A stretch of DNA of 32,366 nt, from positions 1-32,366 of the forward strand of contig JACOUN010000071.1 of NCBI GenBank assembly GCA_016177805.1, written 5' to 3'. Below the pieces are notes generated by a model. It had not been told where the DNA came from and searched no databases. It saw nothing but the letters and a program-made list of their open reading frames with translations. The translations under genes were made by a program, and so were the position numbers. The DNA comes from Rhodocyclales bacterium. Its GTDB lineage: Bacteria > Pseudomonadota > Gammaproteobacteria > Burkholderiales > Rhodocyclaceae. This document shows, one piece after another, positions 24,861 through 31,952 of the stretch (the stretch's first letter is position 1; the number at the start of each line of letters is the position of its first letter).

Positions 24861-25473
24861 TCAGTGCATATACATCGTCGATGACGATGAGGCCCTGCGC
24901 GATTCCCTGGTGTGGTTGCTCGAATCGAGTGGTTACCGGGTGTGTGCCTATGATTCGTCGGAGTCCTTTCTGGCCGCCTACCAGCCGCGCATGACCGGCT
25001 GCCTGGTGCTGGATGTGCGCATGCCGGGGATGAGCGGGCTGGAGTTGTTCGAGGAGCTGCGTCTGCGCCACTGCTCCCTGCCGGTGATTTTCATCACCGG
25101 GCATGGCGACGTGCCGATGGCGGTGTCGGCGGTCAAGCGCGGCGCGGTGGACTTCATCGAAAAGCCGTTCGGCGATCGCGACATGCTCGGGCTGATCGAG
25201 GAAAGCCTGGAGCGCGAGCGCAACAGCCGCCAGCAGCGCCAGGTGGAAGCGGAGATCGTGCGGCGCCTGGGGGATCTGACGCAGCGCGAGCGCGAAGTGC
25301 TCGATCTCATCATCGCGGGCAAGCTCAACAAGCAGATTGCCGACGTGCTGGGCATCAGTATCAAGACGGTTGAAGTGCATCGCGCCCGAGTCATGGAGAA
25401 GATGGGGGCCAACTCGCTGGCCGAGCTGGTGCAGTGCGTGATGACGGGCGAGCCGGGCGCGCTGCGGGGCTGA
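24835..25473 (+). CDS. FixJ-type response regulator (receiver + LuxR HTH)
   Basis: A protein of 212 residues. The receiver domain (about 10-125) has the acidic pocket IVDDDEA, the phospho-acceptor Asp 60 in LVLDVRMPG, Thr 88 in FITGHGD and Lys 110 in IEKPF. The C-terminal LuxR-type DNA-binding domain begins LTQREREVLDLIIAGKLNKQ and ends with KTVEVHRARVMEKMG (about 148-192). The start is GTG 24835, six bases after GGAGG, overlapping the kinase gene by 26 bases, so the two are translationally coupled. It should be phosphorylated by that kinase and act as a transcription factor. The ior promoter lies about 30 bases downstream; whether this regulator acts there is not shown. Confidence 0.93.
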   Translation: MSTSHEEPDQCIYIVDDDEALRDSLVWLLESSGYRVCAYDSSESFLAAYQPRMTGCLVLDVRMPGMSGLELFEELRLRHCSLPVIFITGHGDVPMAVSAVKRGAVDFIEKPFGDRDMLGLIEESLERERNSRQQRQVEAEIVRRLGDLTQREREVLDLIIAGKLNKQIADVLGISIKTVEVHRARVMEKMGANSLAELVQCVMTGEPGALRG

Positions 25474-25504
25474 ATCTGATACAGAAAGGGCATTGCGGCA
25501 CCGC

Positions 25505-25546
25505 TTGATCTGGATCAACGGGGGGGTGGCGACCGATCGGTACACT
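25505..25546 (+). promoter_or_regulatory. Class II FNR/ANR-dependent promoter of iorAB
   Basis: TTGATCTGGATCAA (25505-25518) is a perfect match to the FNR/ANR/FixK consensus TTGAT-N4-ATCAA. TACACT (25541-25546) is a -10 element, and the start it predicts near 25553 puts the box centre at -41.5, the classical activating position. Oxygen-limited activation of the ior genes is therefore expected. Confidence 0.8.
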
Positions 25547-25575
25547 CGTCCCTCCTCATCAACGGGACCGATCCG

Positions 25576-27447
25576 ATGTCTGCATCCCAGCTTGTGCCGG
25601 CCGCCGCCCGGCTCTTTCTTTCGGGTAACGAGGCTGTCGCGCGCGCGGTGTGGGAGGCGGGCGTGCGTGTCGCGGCGGCCTATCCCGGCACGCCGTCGAC
25701 CGAGATCCTTGAAGTGCTGGCCAACTACCCGGATCTGTATACCGAGTGGTCGGTGAACGAGAAAGTGTCGCTGGAAGTGGCGCTGGGTGCCTCGATGGTG
25801 GGCGCGCGCGCGTTCTGCGCGATGAAGCACGTCGGGCTCAACGTCGCCTCCGACGCACTGATGACGATGACGGTCACCGGGGTCGAGGGCGGACTGGTGA
25901 TCGCGGTGGCCGACGATGTCGGCATGTCGTCGTCGCAGAACGAGCAGGATTCGCGCTTCTGGGGGCGCTTCGCGCATCTGCCGGTGTTCGAGCCGGCAGA
26001 TTCACAGGAGGCCTATGCGATGACGCTGGCCGCCTTCGAGCTGTCCGAGCGCCACGACACCCCCGTCATCCTGCGGCTCACCACGCGCATCTGCCACGTC
26101 AAGGGGGTGGTGTCGACCGGTGAGCGCAGCGAAGTCGAGCAGGGCGGTTTCACCAAGGACGCGCGCCGCTGGGTGATGGTGCCGGGGCACGCCAAGCCGC
26201 GCGTGCCGCTGATGTTCGAACGCGAGGCGGCGATACGCGCCGAGGCCGAGACTTCGCCTTTCAATGTGTCGGTTGACGGCACTGACCGGCGCGTAGGCTT
26301 CGTCACCTCCGGACCGGCCTATATGCACGTGCGCGAGGCCTTTCCCGATGCCCCGGTGTTCAAGCTGGGCCTGGCCTATCCGGCACCGCTGGAAGCCGTG
26401 CGCCGCTTTGCCGCGAGCGTTGAGGCGCTGCTGGTGGTGGAGGAAACCGAGCCGTTGCTGGAAAACGAACTCAAGGCCGCCGGTATCGCCTGCCACGGCA
26501 AGGATGTGTTGCCGCGCTGGGGCGAGCTGGCGCCCGAAGTGCTGCTGCCGGGGCTTGCCCGGTTGCGCGGCGAGCCTGTTGCCGAACCTGAACACCTGGA
26601 GCCGCAGCAGGTGTTTCCGCGCCCGCCCACGCTGTGCTCGGCCTGTCCGCACCTGGGGGTGTATTACACGCTGTCGCAACTGCGCAACATCGTGATCTCG
26701 GGCGATATCGGCTGCTACACCCTGGGGGCGGGCCATCCGTGGAACGCGCTGGATAGCTGCATTTCCATGGGCGCCTCGATGGGGGTGGCGCTCGGCATGG
26801 ACAAGGGGCGCGGCGAGGCCGACAAGAACAAGAAAGTGCTGGCGGTGATCGGCGATTCGACCTTCATGCACATGGGCATGCAAGGGTTGCTCGACATCAC
26901 CTGGAACCGTGGCAACGTCACGATACTGCTGCTCGACAACCGCACCGTCGGCATGACCGGCGGCCAGGAGAATCCGGGCAGCGGGCGCGACATTCATGGC
27001 GACGAGGCGCCGCGTATCGACTTCGCCAAGCTGTGCGAGGCGCTGGGGGTGAAGAAGGAGCGCATCCGCGTGGTCGACCCCTACCAGTTGCCGGTGCTGT
27101 TCAAGGCGCTGCGCGAGGAAACCAAGATCGAGGAGCCGTCGGTGATCATCACCGATCGCCCCTGCGTGCTGATCGACCGCTACGAGCCGACGCTGCCGTA
27201 TCTGGTCAAGGAAGATGCGTGCACCGGCTGTGGCAACTGCATCGACGTCGGCTGTCCGGCGATCCACGTGACGCGGCGTGACAAGGAGGTGAAGGCCTCG
27301 GGCAAGGAAGTGGATCTGGCCTTCGTGCGCATCGACACCTCGGCCTGTACCGGCTGCGGTCTGTGCGTGCAGCCGTGCGCCCCCGAGGCCATCGTGCACG
27401 TCAAACCGCTCAGGCCGGTGCAACCACTCAAATTCCTCAGGACCTGA
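25576..27447 (+). CDS. iorA: Indolepyruvate:ferredoxin oxidoreductase, alpha subunit
   Basis: TPP- and iron-sulfur-dependent oxidative decarboxylation of aryl-pyruvates (indolepyruvate, phenylpyruvate) to aryl-acetyl-CoA, with ferredoxin as electron acceptor. The protein has 623 residues. The N-terminal pyrimidine-binding domain (AAYPGTPSTEILE) includes FCAMKHVGLNVASDALM. The TPP-binding domain spans CSACPHLGVYYTLS, GDIGCYTLGAGHPW and GDSTFMHMGMQGLLD with DNRTVGMTGGQENPG. The C-terminus has two 4Fe-4S motifs (starting Cys 549, CTGCGNCIDVGC, and Cys 591, CTGCGLCVQPC). ATG 25576 is used; its ribosome site is weak. The stop overlaps iorB. The FNR box upstream agrees with a role in anaerobic aromatic amino acid breakdown, which is inference. 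Confidence 0.94.
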   Translation: MSASQLVPAAARLFLSGNEAVARAVWEAGVRVAAAYPGTPSTEILEVLANYPDLYTEWSVNEKVSLEVALGASMVGARAFCAMKHVGLNVASDALMTMTVTGVEGGLVIAVADDVGMSSSQNEQDSRFWGRFAHLPVFEPADSQEAYAMTLAAFELSERHDTPVILRLTTRICHVKGVVSTGERSEVEQGGFTKDARRWVMVPGHAKPRVPLMFEREAAIRAEAETSPFNVSVDGTDRRVGFVTSGPAYMHVREAFPDAPVFKLGLAYPAPLEAVRRFAASVEALLVVEETEPLLENELKAAGIACHGKDVLPRWGELAPEVLLPGLARLRGEPVAEPEHLEPQQVFPRPPTLCSACPHLGVYYTLSQLRNIVISGDIGCYTLGAGHPWNALDSCISMGASMGVALGMDKGRGEADKNKKVLAVIGDSTFMHMGMQGLLDITWNRGNVTILLLDNRTVGMTGGQENPGSGRDIHGDEAPRIDFAKLCEALGVKKERIRVVDPYQLPVLFKALREETKIEEPSVIITDRPCVLIDRYEPTLPYLVKEDACTGCGNCIDVGCPAIHVTRRDKEVKASGKEVDLAFVRIDTSACTGCGLCVQPCAPEAIVHVKPLRPVQPLKFLRT

Positions 27448-28061
27448 TGACGATGGCCAAGGTGACCAACATACTGGTGTGCGGCATAGGCGGGCAAGGG
27501 GTGATGACCGCCACCGAGATCCTGGCCGAAGCGGCGCTGTCGCTCGGCTTCGACGTGAAGAAGACCGAGGTGGCGGGCATGAGCCAGCGCGGCGGTGTGG
27601 TGACCTCGCACCTGCGCTTCGGCGAGCAGGTGCTGTCGCCGCAGATTCGCACCGGCGAGGCCGATCTGCTGGTCGGCTTCGAAGCGGCCGAAGCGCTGCG
27701 CTGGGGGCATATGCTGCGGCCGGGCGGGGTGGCGCTGGTCAATGCCGGGCGCATCGTCCCGCCCATCGTCAACATCGGATTGTTCGACTATCCGGAAGAC
27801 CCGGTGGCGCAGATGCGCGCGCTCGGTATCGAGCTGTATGCGTTTGACGCGACCACCCTGGCGCAGCAACGGGGCAACATCCGCCTGGGCAACACCGTGA
27901 TGCTGGGGGCGATGGCCGATCGCCTGCCGTTCCCGGCCGAAGTGCTGCTGGAGGCGGTGCTGGCGCGCTTTCGCAGCCGCAAGCCGGCGCTTGTGGAGGT
28001 CAATCGCGAAGCGTTCGAGCTGGGGCGCGCCGCCGTTGCCGGCAACGCCACGCTGCCCTGA
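27447..28061 (+). CDS. iorB: Indolepyruvate:ferredoxin oxidoreductase, beta subunit
   Basis: The gamma-type pyruvate-ferredoxin-oxidoreductase domain subunit that pairs with IorA; 204 residues. It opens with ILVCGIGGQGVMTATEILAEAAL and continues VKKTEVAGMSQRGGVVTSHLRFG, both hallmarks of this domain. ATG 27447 shares its A with the last base of the iorA stop (TGATG), with AGGA about five bases upstream; ATG 27453 is a possible alternative. Coupled translation with iorA fits a fixed subunit ratio. A repeat-rich stretch follows its stop. Confidence 0.93.
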   Translation: MTMAKVTNILVCGIGGQGVMTATEILAEAALSLGFDVKKTEVAGMSQRGGVVTSHLRFGEQVLSPQIRTGEADLLVGFEAAEALRWGHMLRPGGVALVNAGRIVPPIVNIGLFDYPEDPVAQMRALGIELYAFDATTLAQQRGNIRLGNTVMLGAMADRLPFPAEVLLEAVLARFRSRKPALVEVNREAFELGRAAVAGNATLP

Positions 28062-28063
28062 AG

Positions 28064-28123
28064 GGCTGTGAAAGGCGCCTATTGCGAGCGCGGCTGATCC
28101 ACTACAGCAGCGTTGCAAGTCTG
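28064..28123. repeat. Degenerate tandem copy of a MITE left end
   Basis: GGCTGTGAAA followed by CCTATTGCGAGCGC parallels GGCTGTGAAA and CCTACTGCGATCGC of the adjacent element. About 28 of 39 positions match in the aligned inner part. It looks like an older or partial second copy directly beside the intact foldback element. Confidence 0.5.
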
Positions 28124-28304
28124 AGAGGCTGTGAAAAAATGTCGCACCTACTGCGATCGCACCTGAACGCCCCCTGCTGCGTTGCGGGGACCCCCGAAAT
28201 CGGGTTACGTAGCCCGCTACGCGCCCCGATTTCGTGCGCCCCCGCGCCTTGCCGGGAGCGCCCAGTCGCGCTCTCGCTACGGTGCGAAATTTTTCACAGC
28301 CTCT
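28124..28304. mobile_element. Foldback MITE-like element between iorB and the hydroxyacid dehydrogenase gene
   Basis: The ends AGAGGCTGTGAAAAA (28124-28138) and its inverted counterpart (to 28304) form terminal repeats of about 24 bases with few mismatches. The two halves pair imperfectly over their whole length, meeting in nested central hairpins: CGAAATCGGG (28195-28204) with 28225-28234, and CGTAG/CTACG around CCCG (28208-28221). The element is 181 bases, carries no gene, and ends 20 bases before the next start codon. It probably affects termination of ior transcripts or stability of the downstream one. No clear target duplication was found. Confidence 0.75.
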
Positions 28305-28324
28305 GACATCAACCGGAGAAGGGC

Positions 28325-29482
28325 ATGGCAGTGATTACCTGCGTTGAAGACCTGCGCCGATTGGCACGCAAGCGGGTGCCGAAGATGTTCTACGACTACG
28401 CCGACTCCGGCTCCTGGACCGAATCCACTTACCGCGCCAACGCGCGCGATTTCGAGCCGATCAAGCTGCGCCAGCGCGTGGCGGTGAACATGGAAGGGCG
28501 CAGCCTGCGCACCACCATGGCCGGGCAGGCGGTCGCGATGCCGGTGGCGATCGCGCCGACCGGGCTCACCGGCATGCAGCACGCCGACGGCGAAATCCTG
28601 GCGGCGCGCGCCGCTGAGGCTTTCGGCATTCCGTTTACGTTGTCGACCATGAGCATCTGCTCGATCGAGGATATCGCCGCGCATACCACCGCGCCGTTCT
28701 GGTTCCAGCTCTACGTGATGCGCGACCGTGATTTCATCGAGCGTCTGATCGACCGCGCCCGCGCCGCGAAGTGCTCGGCGCTGATGCTGACGCTGGATCT
28801 GCAGATCGTCGGGCAGCGGCACAAGGATCTCAAGAACGGGCTGAGCGTGCCGCCGAAGCCGACGCTGGCCAGTCTCATCAACATGGCGAGCAAGCCGCGC
28901 TGGTGCCTGGGCATGCTCGGCACACAGCGGCGCACCTTCGGCAACGTCATGGGGCACGCCAAGGGCGTCAGCGACATGTCGTCGCTGTCGGCGTGGACCG
29001 CCGAACAGTTCGATCCGACCTTGAGCTGGGCCGACGTGGAATGGATCAAGAAACGCTGGGGCGGGCCGCTGATCCTCAAGGGCATCCTCGACGCCGAAGA
29101 TGCGCGCCTGGCCGCCGACTGTGGCGCGACCGCGCTGGTGGTGTCGAATCACGGCGGGCGCCAGCTCGACGGCGCGCTGTCGTCGATCGCGGCCTTGCCC
29201 GCCATCGTGGAGGCGGTCGGCAACGACATCGAGGTGTGGCTGGACGGCGGCATCACCACCGGGCAGGACGTGCTCAAGGCGATCGCGCTGGGCGCGCGTG
29301 GCACCATGATAGGACGTGCCTTCCTCTACGGACTCGGCGCGATGGGGGAGGCGGGGGTGACCAAGTGCCTGGAACTGATCGCGCGTGAGCTGGACCTGAG
29401 CATGGCCTTTTGCGGCCGTACGGACATCCGTACCGTCGATCGCGGCATCCTGGTGCCGGGCACCGTCCCCAGGTGTTATTGA
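28325..29482 (+). CDS. lldD: FMN-dependent alpha-hydroxyacid dehydrogenase (LldD-like)
   Basis: It oxidises a 2-hydroxyacid to the 2-oxoacid using FMN. L-lactate is the commonest substrate of the family, but glycolate or mandelate cannot be excluded, so the symbol is tentative. The protein has 385 residues. Family landmarks in order are FYDYADSGS with tyrosine 23, AIAPTGLTGM (77-84), FWFQLYV (Tyr 130), TLDLQIVGQR (156-165), LILKGI (Lys 252), SNHGGRQLD with catalytic His 276 and Arg 279, and the phosphate-binding DGGITTGQDVLKAIALGARGTMIGR. ATG 28325 is preceded by GGAGAAGGGC. No membrane anchor is visible. The stop codon TGA at 29480-29482 lies within the start of a dispersed 34-base repeat, so the last residues may have been changed by that insertion. 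Confidence 0.88.
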   Translation: MAVITCVEDLRRLARKRVPKMFYDYADSGSWTESTYRANARDFEPIKLRQRVAVNMEGRSLRTTMAGQAVAMPVAIAPTGLTGMQHADGEILAARAAEAFGIPFTLSTMSICSIEDIAAHTTAPFWFQLYVMRDRDFIERLIDRARAAKCSALMLTLDLQIVGQRHKDLKNGLSVPPKPTLASLINMASKPRWCLGMLGTQRRTFGNVMGHAKGVSDMSSLSAWTAEQFDPTLSWADVEWIKKRWGGPLILKGILDAEDARLAADCGATALVVSNHGGRQLDGALSSIAALPAIVEAVGNDIEVWLDGGITTGQDVLKAIALGARGTMIGRAFLYGLGAMGEAGVTKCLELIARELDLSMAFCGRTDIRTVDRGILVPGTVPRCY

Positions 29483-29621
29483 CCACGGGTCGAGCACAAG
29501 CCCCGGCAATCACACGTCGCACCGGCGAAAGCCGGTGCCCGATTCCACCGCATTGATTCCGGCTTGCGCCGGAATGACCAGCAATCTGTTGGATTGCCGT
29601 TTATTGGCGCCGCAAGGCGCC
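29479..29621. repeat. Repeat cluster: 34-bp repeat copy B plus three hairpins
   Basis: 29479-29512 is the second copy of the repeat at 12292-12325 (31 of 34 identical). Three perfect hairpins with four-base loops follow: GCACCGGC-GAAA-GCCGGTGC (29519-29538), ATTCCGGC-TTGC-GCCGGAAT (29556-29575) and GGCGCC-GCAA-GGCGCC (29606-29621). The second resembles a palindrome common in proteobacterial intergenic regions. The hairpins may end the lldD-like transcript. Confidence 0.7.
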
Positions 29622-29639
29622 TGAGCGGCTATCGCGCAC

Positions 29640-29675
29640 TGTTCCAAAGTGGAGCAGGTGTTCCATGTTGGAACA
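29640..29675 (+). promoter_or_regulatory. Tandem activator-site dyads upstream of the sigma54 promoter
   Basis: Two 17-base dyads stand two bases apart: TGTTCCA-AAG-TGGAGCA (29640-29656, one mismatch) and TGTTCCA-TGT-TGGAACA (29659-29675, perfect). They lie about 140-175 bases before the predicted start, the normal place for an enhancer-binding protein of sigma54. An AcoR-like activator is a reasonable guess by target gene, not proven. Confidence 0.65.
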
Positions 29676-29788
29676 GTGCCCGGCTCTTAACCTGGCACGG
29701 CGAGGCGGGGTATGCCAGATCCCGCAATGTTCATCAAGTGTATGAATTAACGTGAGAATATCGTACGGCTTCGCTCGCCTTTGGTCTC

Positions 29789-29804
29789 TGGCATGCGTCC
29801 TGCA
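29789..29804 (+). promoter_or_regulatory. Sigma54 (RpoN) promoter of the aldehyde dehydrogenase gene
   Basis: TGGCATGCGTCCTGCA matches the consensus TGGCACG-N4-TTGCA with two differences. The essential GG (-24) and GC (-12) are spaced as required. The predicted start is near 29815, about 47 bases before the ATG. A second TGGCACG at 29693 has its GC one base off and is less likely. Confidence 0.7.
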
Positions 29805-29861
29805 ATCATGACAGGCGACGCACCTGTGTGCGCATCCAGACAAATCCAAAGGAGAACTTCG

Positions 29862-31382
29862 ATGATCTATGATATGCCCGGCAGCGCTGGTGCCAAGGTT
29901 CAGTTCAAGAGCCGTTACGACAACTTCATCGGTGGCAAGTGGGTGGCGCCGGTCAAGGGGCAATACTTCGATGTGGTGACGCCGATCTCCGGCAAGCCCT
30001 ACACGCAGGTCGCCCGCTCGACCGCCGAGGACATCGAGCTGGCGCTCGACGCCGCCCATGCCGCCTTCCCGAAGTGGGGCAAGGCCGACGCCACCACCCG
30101 CTCCAACGTTCTGCTGAAGATCGCCGATCGCCTAGAAGCCAACCTCGAGCTGCTCGCCTACGCCGAGACCGTCGATAACGGCAAGCCGATCCGCGAGACG
30201 CTCAACGCCGACATCCCGCTGGCGATCGATCATTTCCGCTACTTTGCCGGTTGCCTGCGCTCGCAGGAAGGCGGCATCTCGGAGATCGACGAGAACACCA
30301 TGGCCTATCACATCCACGAGCCGCTGGGCGTCGTCGGCCAGATCATCCCGTGGAACTTCCCGATCCTGATGGCCGCCTGGAAACTGGCCCCCGCCCTGGG
30401 CGCCGGCAACTGCGTGGTGCTCAAGCCGGCCGAGTCGACGCCGGTGTCGATCCTGCTGGTGGCCGAACTGATCGCCGATCTGCTCCCGCCGGGCGTGCTC
30501 AACATCGTCAACGGCTTTGGCCGCGAAGCCGGCTTGCCGCTGGCCAACAGCAAGCGCATCGCCAAGATCGCCTTCACCGGCTCGACCACCACCGGTCGCG
30601 TCATCGCCCAAGCCGCCGCCAACAACCTGATCCCGGCGACGCTGGAACTGGGCGGCAAGTCGCCCAACATCTTCTTCGAGGATGTGATGGCGAAGGATGA
30701 CGGCTTCCTCGACAAGGCCATCGAAGGCCTGGTGCTGTTCGCCTTCAACCAGGGCGAAGTGTGCACCTGCCCGAGCCGTGCGCTGATCCAGGAGTCGATC
30801 TACGACAAATTCATGGACCGCGCGCTGGCGCGTGTGAAGGCCATCAAGCAGGGCAACCCGCTCGACACCGAAACCATGATGGGCGCCCAGGCCTCGCGTG
30901 AACAGATGACCAAGATCAGCTCCTACCTGGATCTGGGTCGTCAGGAAGGCGCTACCGTGCTGTGCGGTGGCAGCACGGCCCAGTTGGGCGGCGAACTGGC
31001 CGAGGGCTACTACGTTCAGCCGACGCTGTTCAAGGGCCACAACAAGATGCGCATCTTCCAGGAAGAGATCTTCGGCCCGGTGCTGGCCGTGACGACCTTC
31101 AAGGACGAGGCCGAAGCGCTGGCGATTGCCAACGACACGCTGTACGGCCTCGGCGCCGGGGTGTGGAGCCGCAACGGCAACGTCGCCTACCGCATGGGCC
31201 GCGCCATCCAGGCCGGCCGGGTGTGGACCAACTGCTACCATGCCTATCCGGCCCATGCCGCCTTCGGCGGCTACAAGGAGTCCGGCATCGGCCGCGAAAC
31301 CCACAAGGTCATGCTCGACCACTATCAACAGACGAAGAACCTGCTGGTTTCGTACAGCGAGAGCAAGCTGGGCTTCTTCTGA
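29862..31382 (+). CDS. acoD: NAD-dependent acetaldehyde dehydrogenase (AcoD/ExaC type)
   Basis: It oxidises acetaldehyde (and probably other short aldehydes) to the acid with NAD+. The 506 residues equal the length I recall for AcoD and ExaC. Visible landmarks are PWNFPILM (163-170), LKPAEST, the nucleotide-binding FTGSTTTGR (238-246), LELGGKSPN with catalytic Glu 262, and [12 protein letters not shown] with catalytic Cys 301. ATG 29862 has AAAGGAG upstream; earlier in-frame starts would lie in the promoter. It is controlled by the sigma54 promoter and tandem dyads upstream, which suggests induction by alcohol, acetoin or an aldehyde through an activator encoded elsewhere. A strong terminator lies between it and the DUF779 gene that commonly accompanies it. 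Confidence 0.93.
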   Translation: MIYDMPGSAGAKVQFKSRYDNFIGGKWVAPVKGQYFDVVTPISGKPYTQVARSTAEDIELALDAAHAAFPKWGKADATTRSNVLLKIADRLEANLELLAYAETVDNGKPIRETLNADIPLAIDHFRYFAGCLRSQEGGISEIDENTMAYHIHEPLGVVGQIIPWNFPILMAAWKLAPALGAGNCVVLKPAESTPVSILLVAELIADLLPPGVLNIVNGFGREAGLPLANSKRIAKIAFTGSTTTGRVIAQAAANNLIPATLELGGKSPNIFFEDVMAKDDGFLDKAIEGLVLFAFNQGEVCTCPSRALIQESIYDKFMDRALARVKAIKQGNPLDTETMMGAQASREQMTKISSYLDLGRQEGATVLCGGSTAQLGGELAEGYYVQPTLFKGHNKMRIFQEEIFGPVLAVTTFKDEAEALAIANDTLYGLGAGVWSRNGNVAYRMGRAIQAGRVWTNCYHAYPAHAAFGGYKESGIGRETHKVMLDHYQQTKNLLVSYSESKLGFF

Positions 31383-31413
31383 ACCGCGCACTCCTCCTCT
31401 GGCCGTAAATCCT

Positions 31414-31439
31414 GGGGGCGGGCGACCGCCCCCTTTTTT
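31414..31439 (+). terminator. Intrinsic terminator after the aldehyde dehydrogenase gene
   Basis: The stem GGGGGCGG/CCGCCCCC (31414-31421 and 31426-31433) with a GCGA loop is followed directly by six T. It lies 23 bases before the start of the DUF779 gene, so that gene is reached only by read-through or its own promoter. Confidence 0.85.
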
Positions 31440-31462
31440 CATGGCGCTTCCAGGAGAATTTC

Positions 31463-31834
31463 ATGGTCGATCGCGTCATCGCCACCCCCGCAACGCTGGA
31501 ACTGATTCAGTACCTGAAACAGCAGTATGGCCCGGCGCTGTTGTTCCACCAGTCCGGCGGCTGTTGCGACAACAGCGCCGCCAACTGCTACCTGCCCACC
31601 GATCTCACCATCGGCCCCCACGACGTTTATCTCGGCGACATCGGCGGTGTGCCTTTCTACATCAGCGCCTCGCAGTACGAGTACTGGAAGCATACGCAGC
31701 TGATCATCGACGTCATTGACGGTCAGGGCGGCACTTTCTCGCTCGAAGGCGGCACCGGTAAGGCCTTTCATACCCGCTCACGCCTGTTTACCGACGATGA
31801 GTGGGCTGAACTGCAGCGTGAAGGGCGGGTATAG
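31463..31834 (+). CDS. DUF779 family protein (aldehyde-dehydrogenase-associated)
   Basis: A small soluble protein of 123 residues, starting at ATG 31463 with AGGAG upstream. It opens with ATLELIQYLKQQYGPALLFHQSGGCCDNSAANCYL and shows further family-like stretches VYLGDIGGVPFYIS, YEYWKHTQLIIDVIDG and GKAFHTRSRLFTDDEW. The cysteine pair in GGCCD and the nearby Cys in ANCY could bind a metal or form a redox centre. The DUF779 family is frequently encoded beside NAD-dependent acetaldehyde/aldehyde dehydrogenases, as here, so an accessory role for that enzyme is likely but the mechanism is unknown. A strong terminator separates the two genes. Confidence 0.85.
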   Translation: MVDRVIATPATLELIQYLKQQYGPALLFHQSGGCCDNSAANCYLPTDLTIGPHDVYLGDIGGVPFYISASQYEYWKHTQLIIDVIDGQGGTFSLEGGTGKAFHTRSRLFTDDEWAELQREGRV

Positions 31835-31850
31835 CCGCCTGCTGTTCCGC

Positions 31851-31878
31851 TTGTCATGAATGGCCGTGGTGGTAATGT
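31851..31878 (+). promoter_or_regulatory. Possible promoter of the SPFH gene
   Basis: TTGTCA (31851-31856) and a weak TAATGT (31873-31878) are 16 bases apart. A 10-base inverted repeat, TGAATGGCCG (31857-31866) with its complement at 31929-31938, spans the leader. The -10 match is poor. Confidence 0.25.
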
Positions 31879-31952
31879 ATCGGTCGCGGCGCTGATGCGG
31901 GCGCCTGCCGCCGCGTCGATGTCCGGCCCGGCCATTCACGAGGAGCGCAGCT

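Noticed and set aside
26002-27423. A 473-codon minus-strand open frame
   Set aside because: It is antisense to iorA with its iron-sulfur and TPP motifs; no features of its own.
28124-28304. A structured non-coding RNA or riboswitch before the hydroxyacid dehydrogenase gene
   Set aside because: The fold is a simple end-to-end foldback with terminal repeats that recur elsewhere in the window, which fits a MITE better.
29693-29710. TGGCACG at 29693 as the sigma54 promoter
   Set aside because: The downstream GC is one base too close and TTGC is absent; the site at 29789 fits better.
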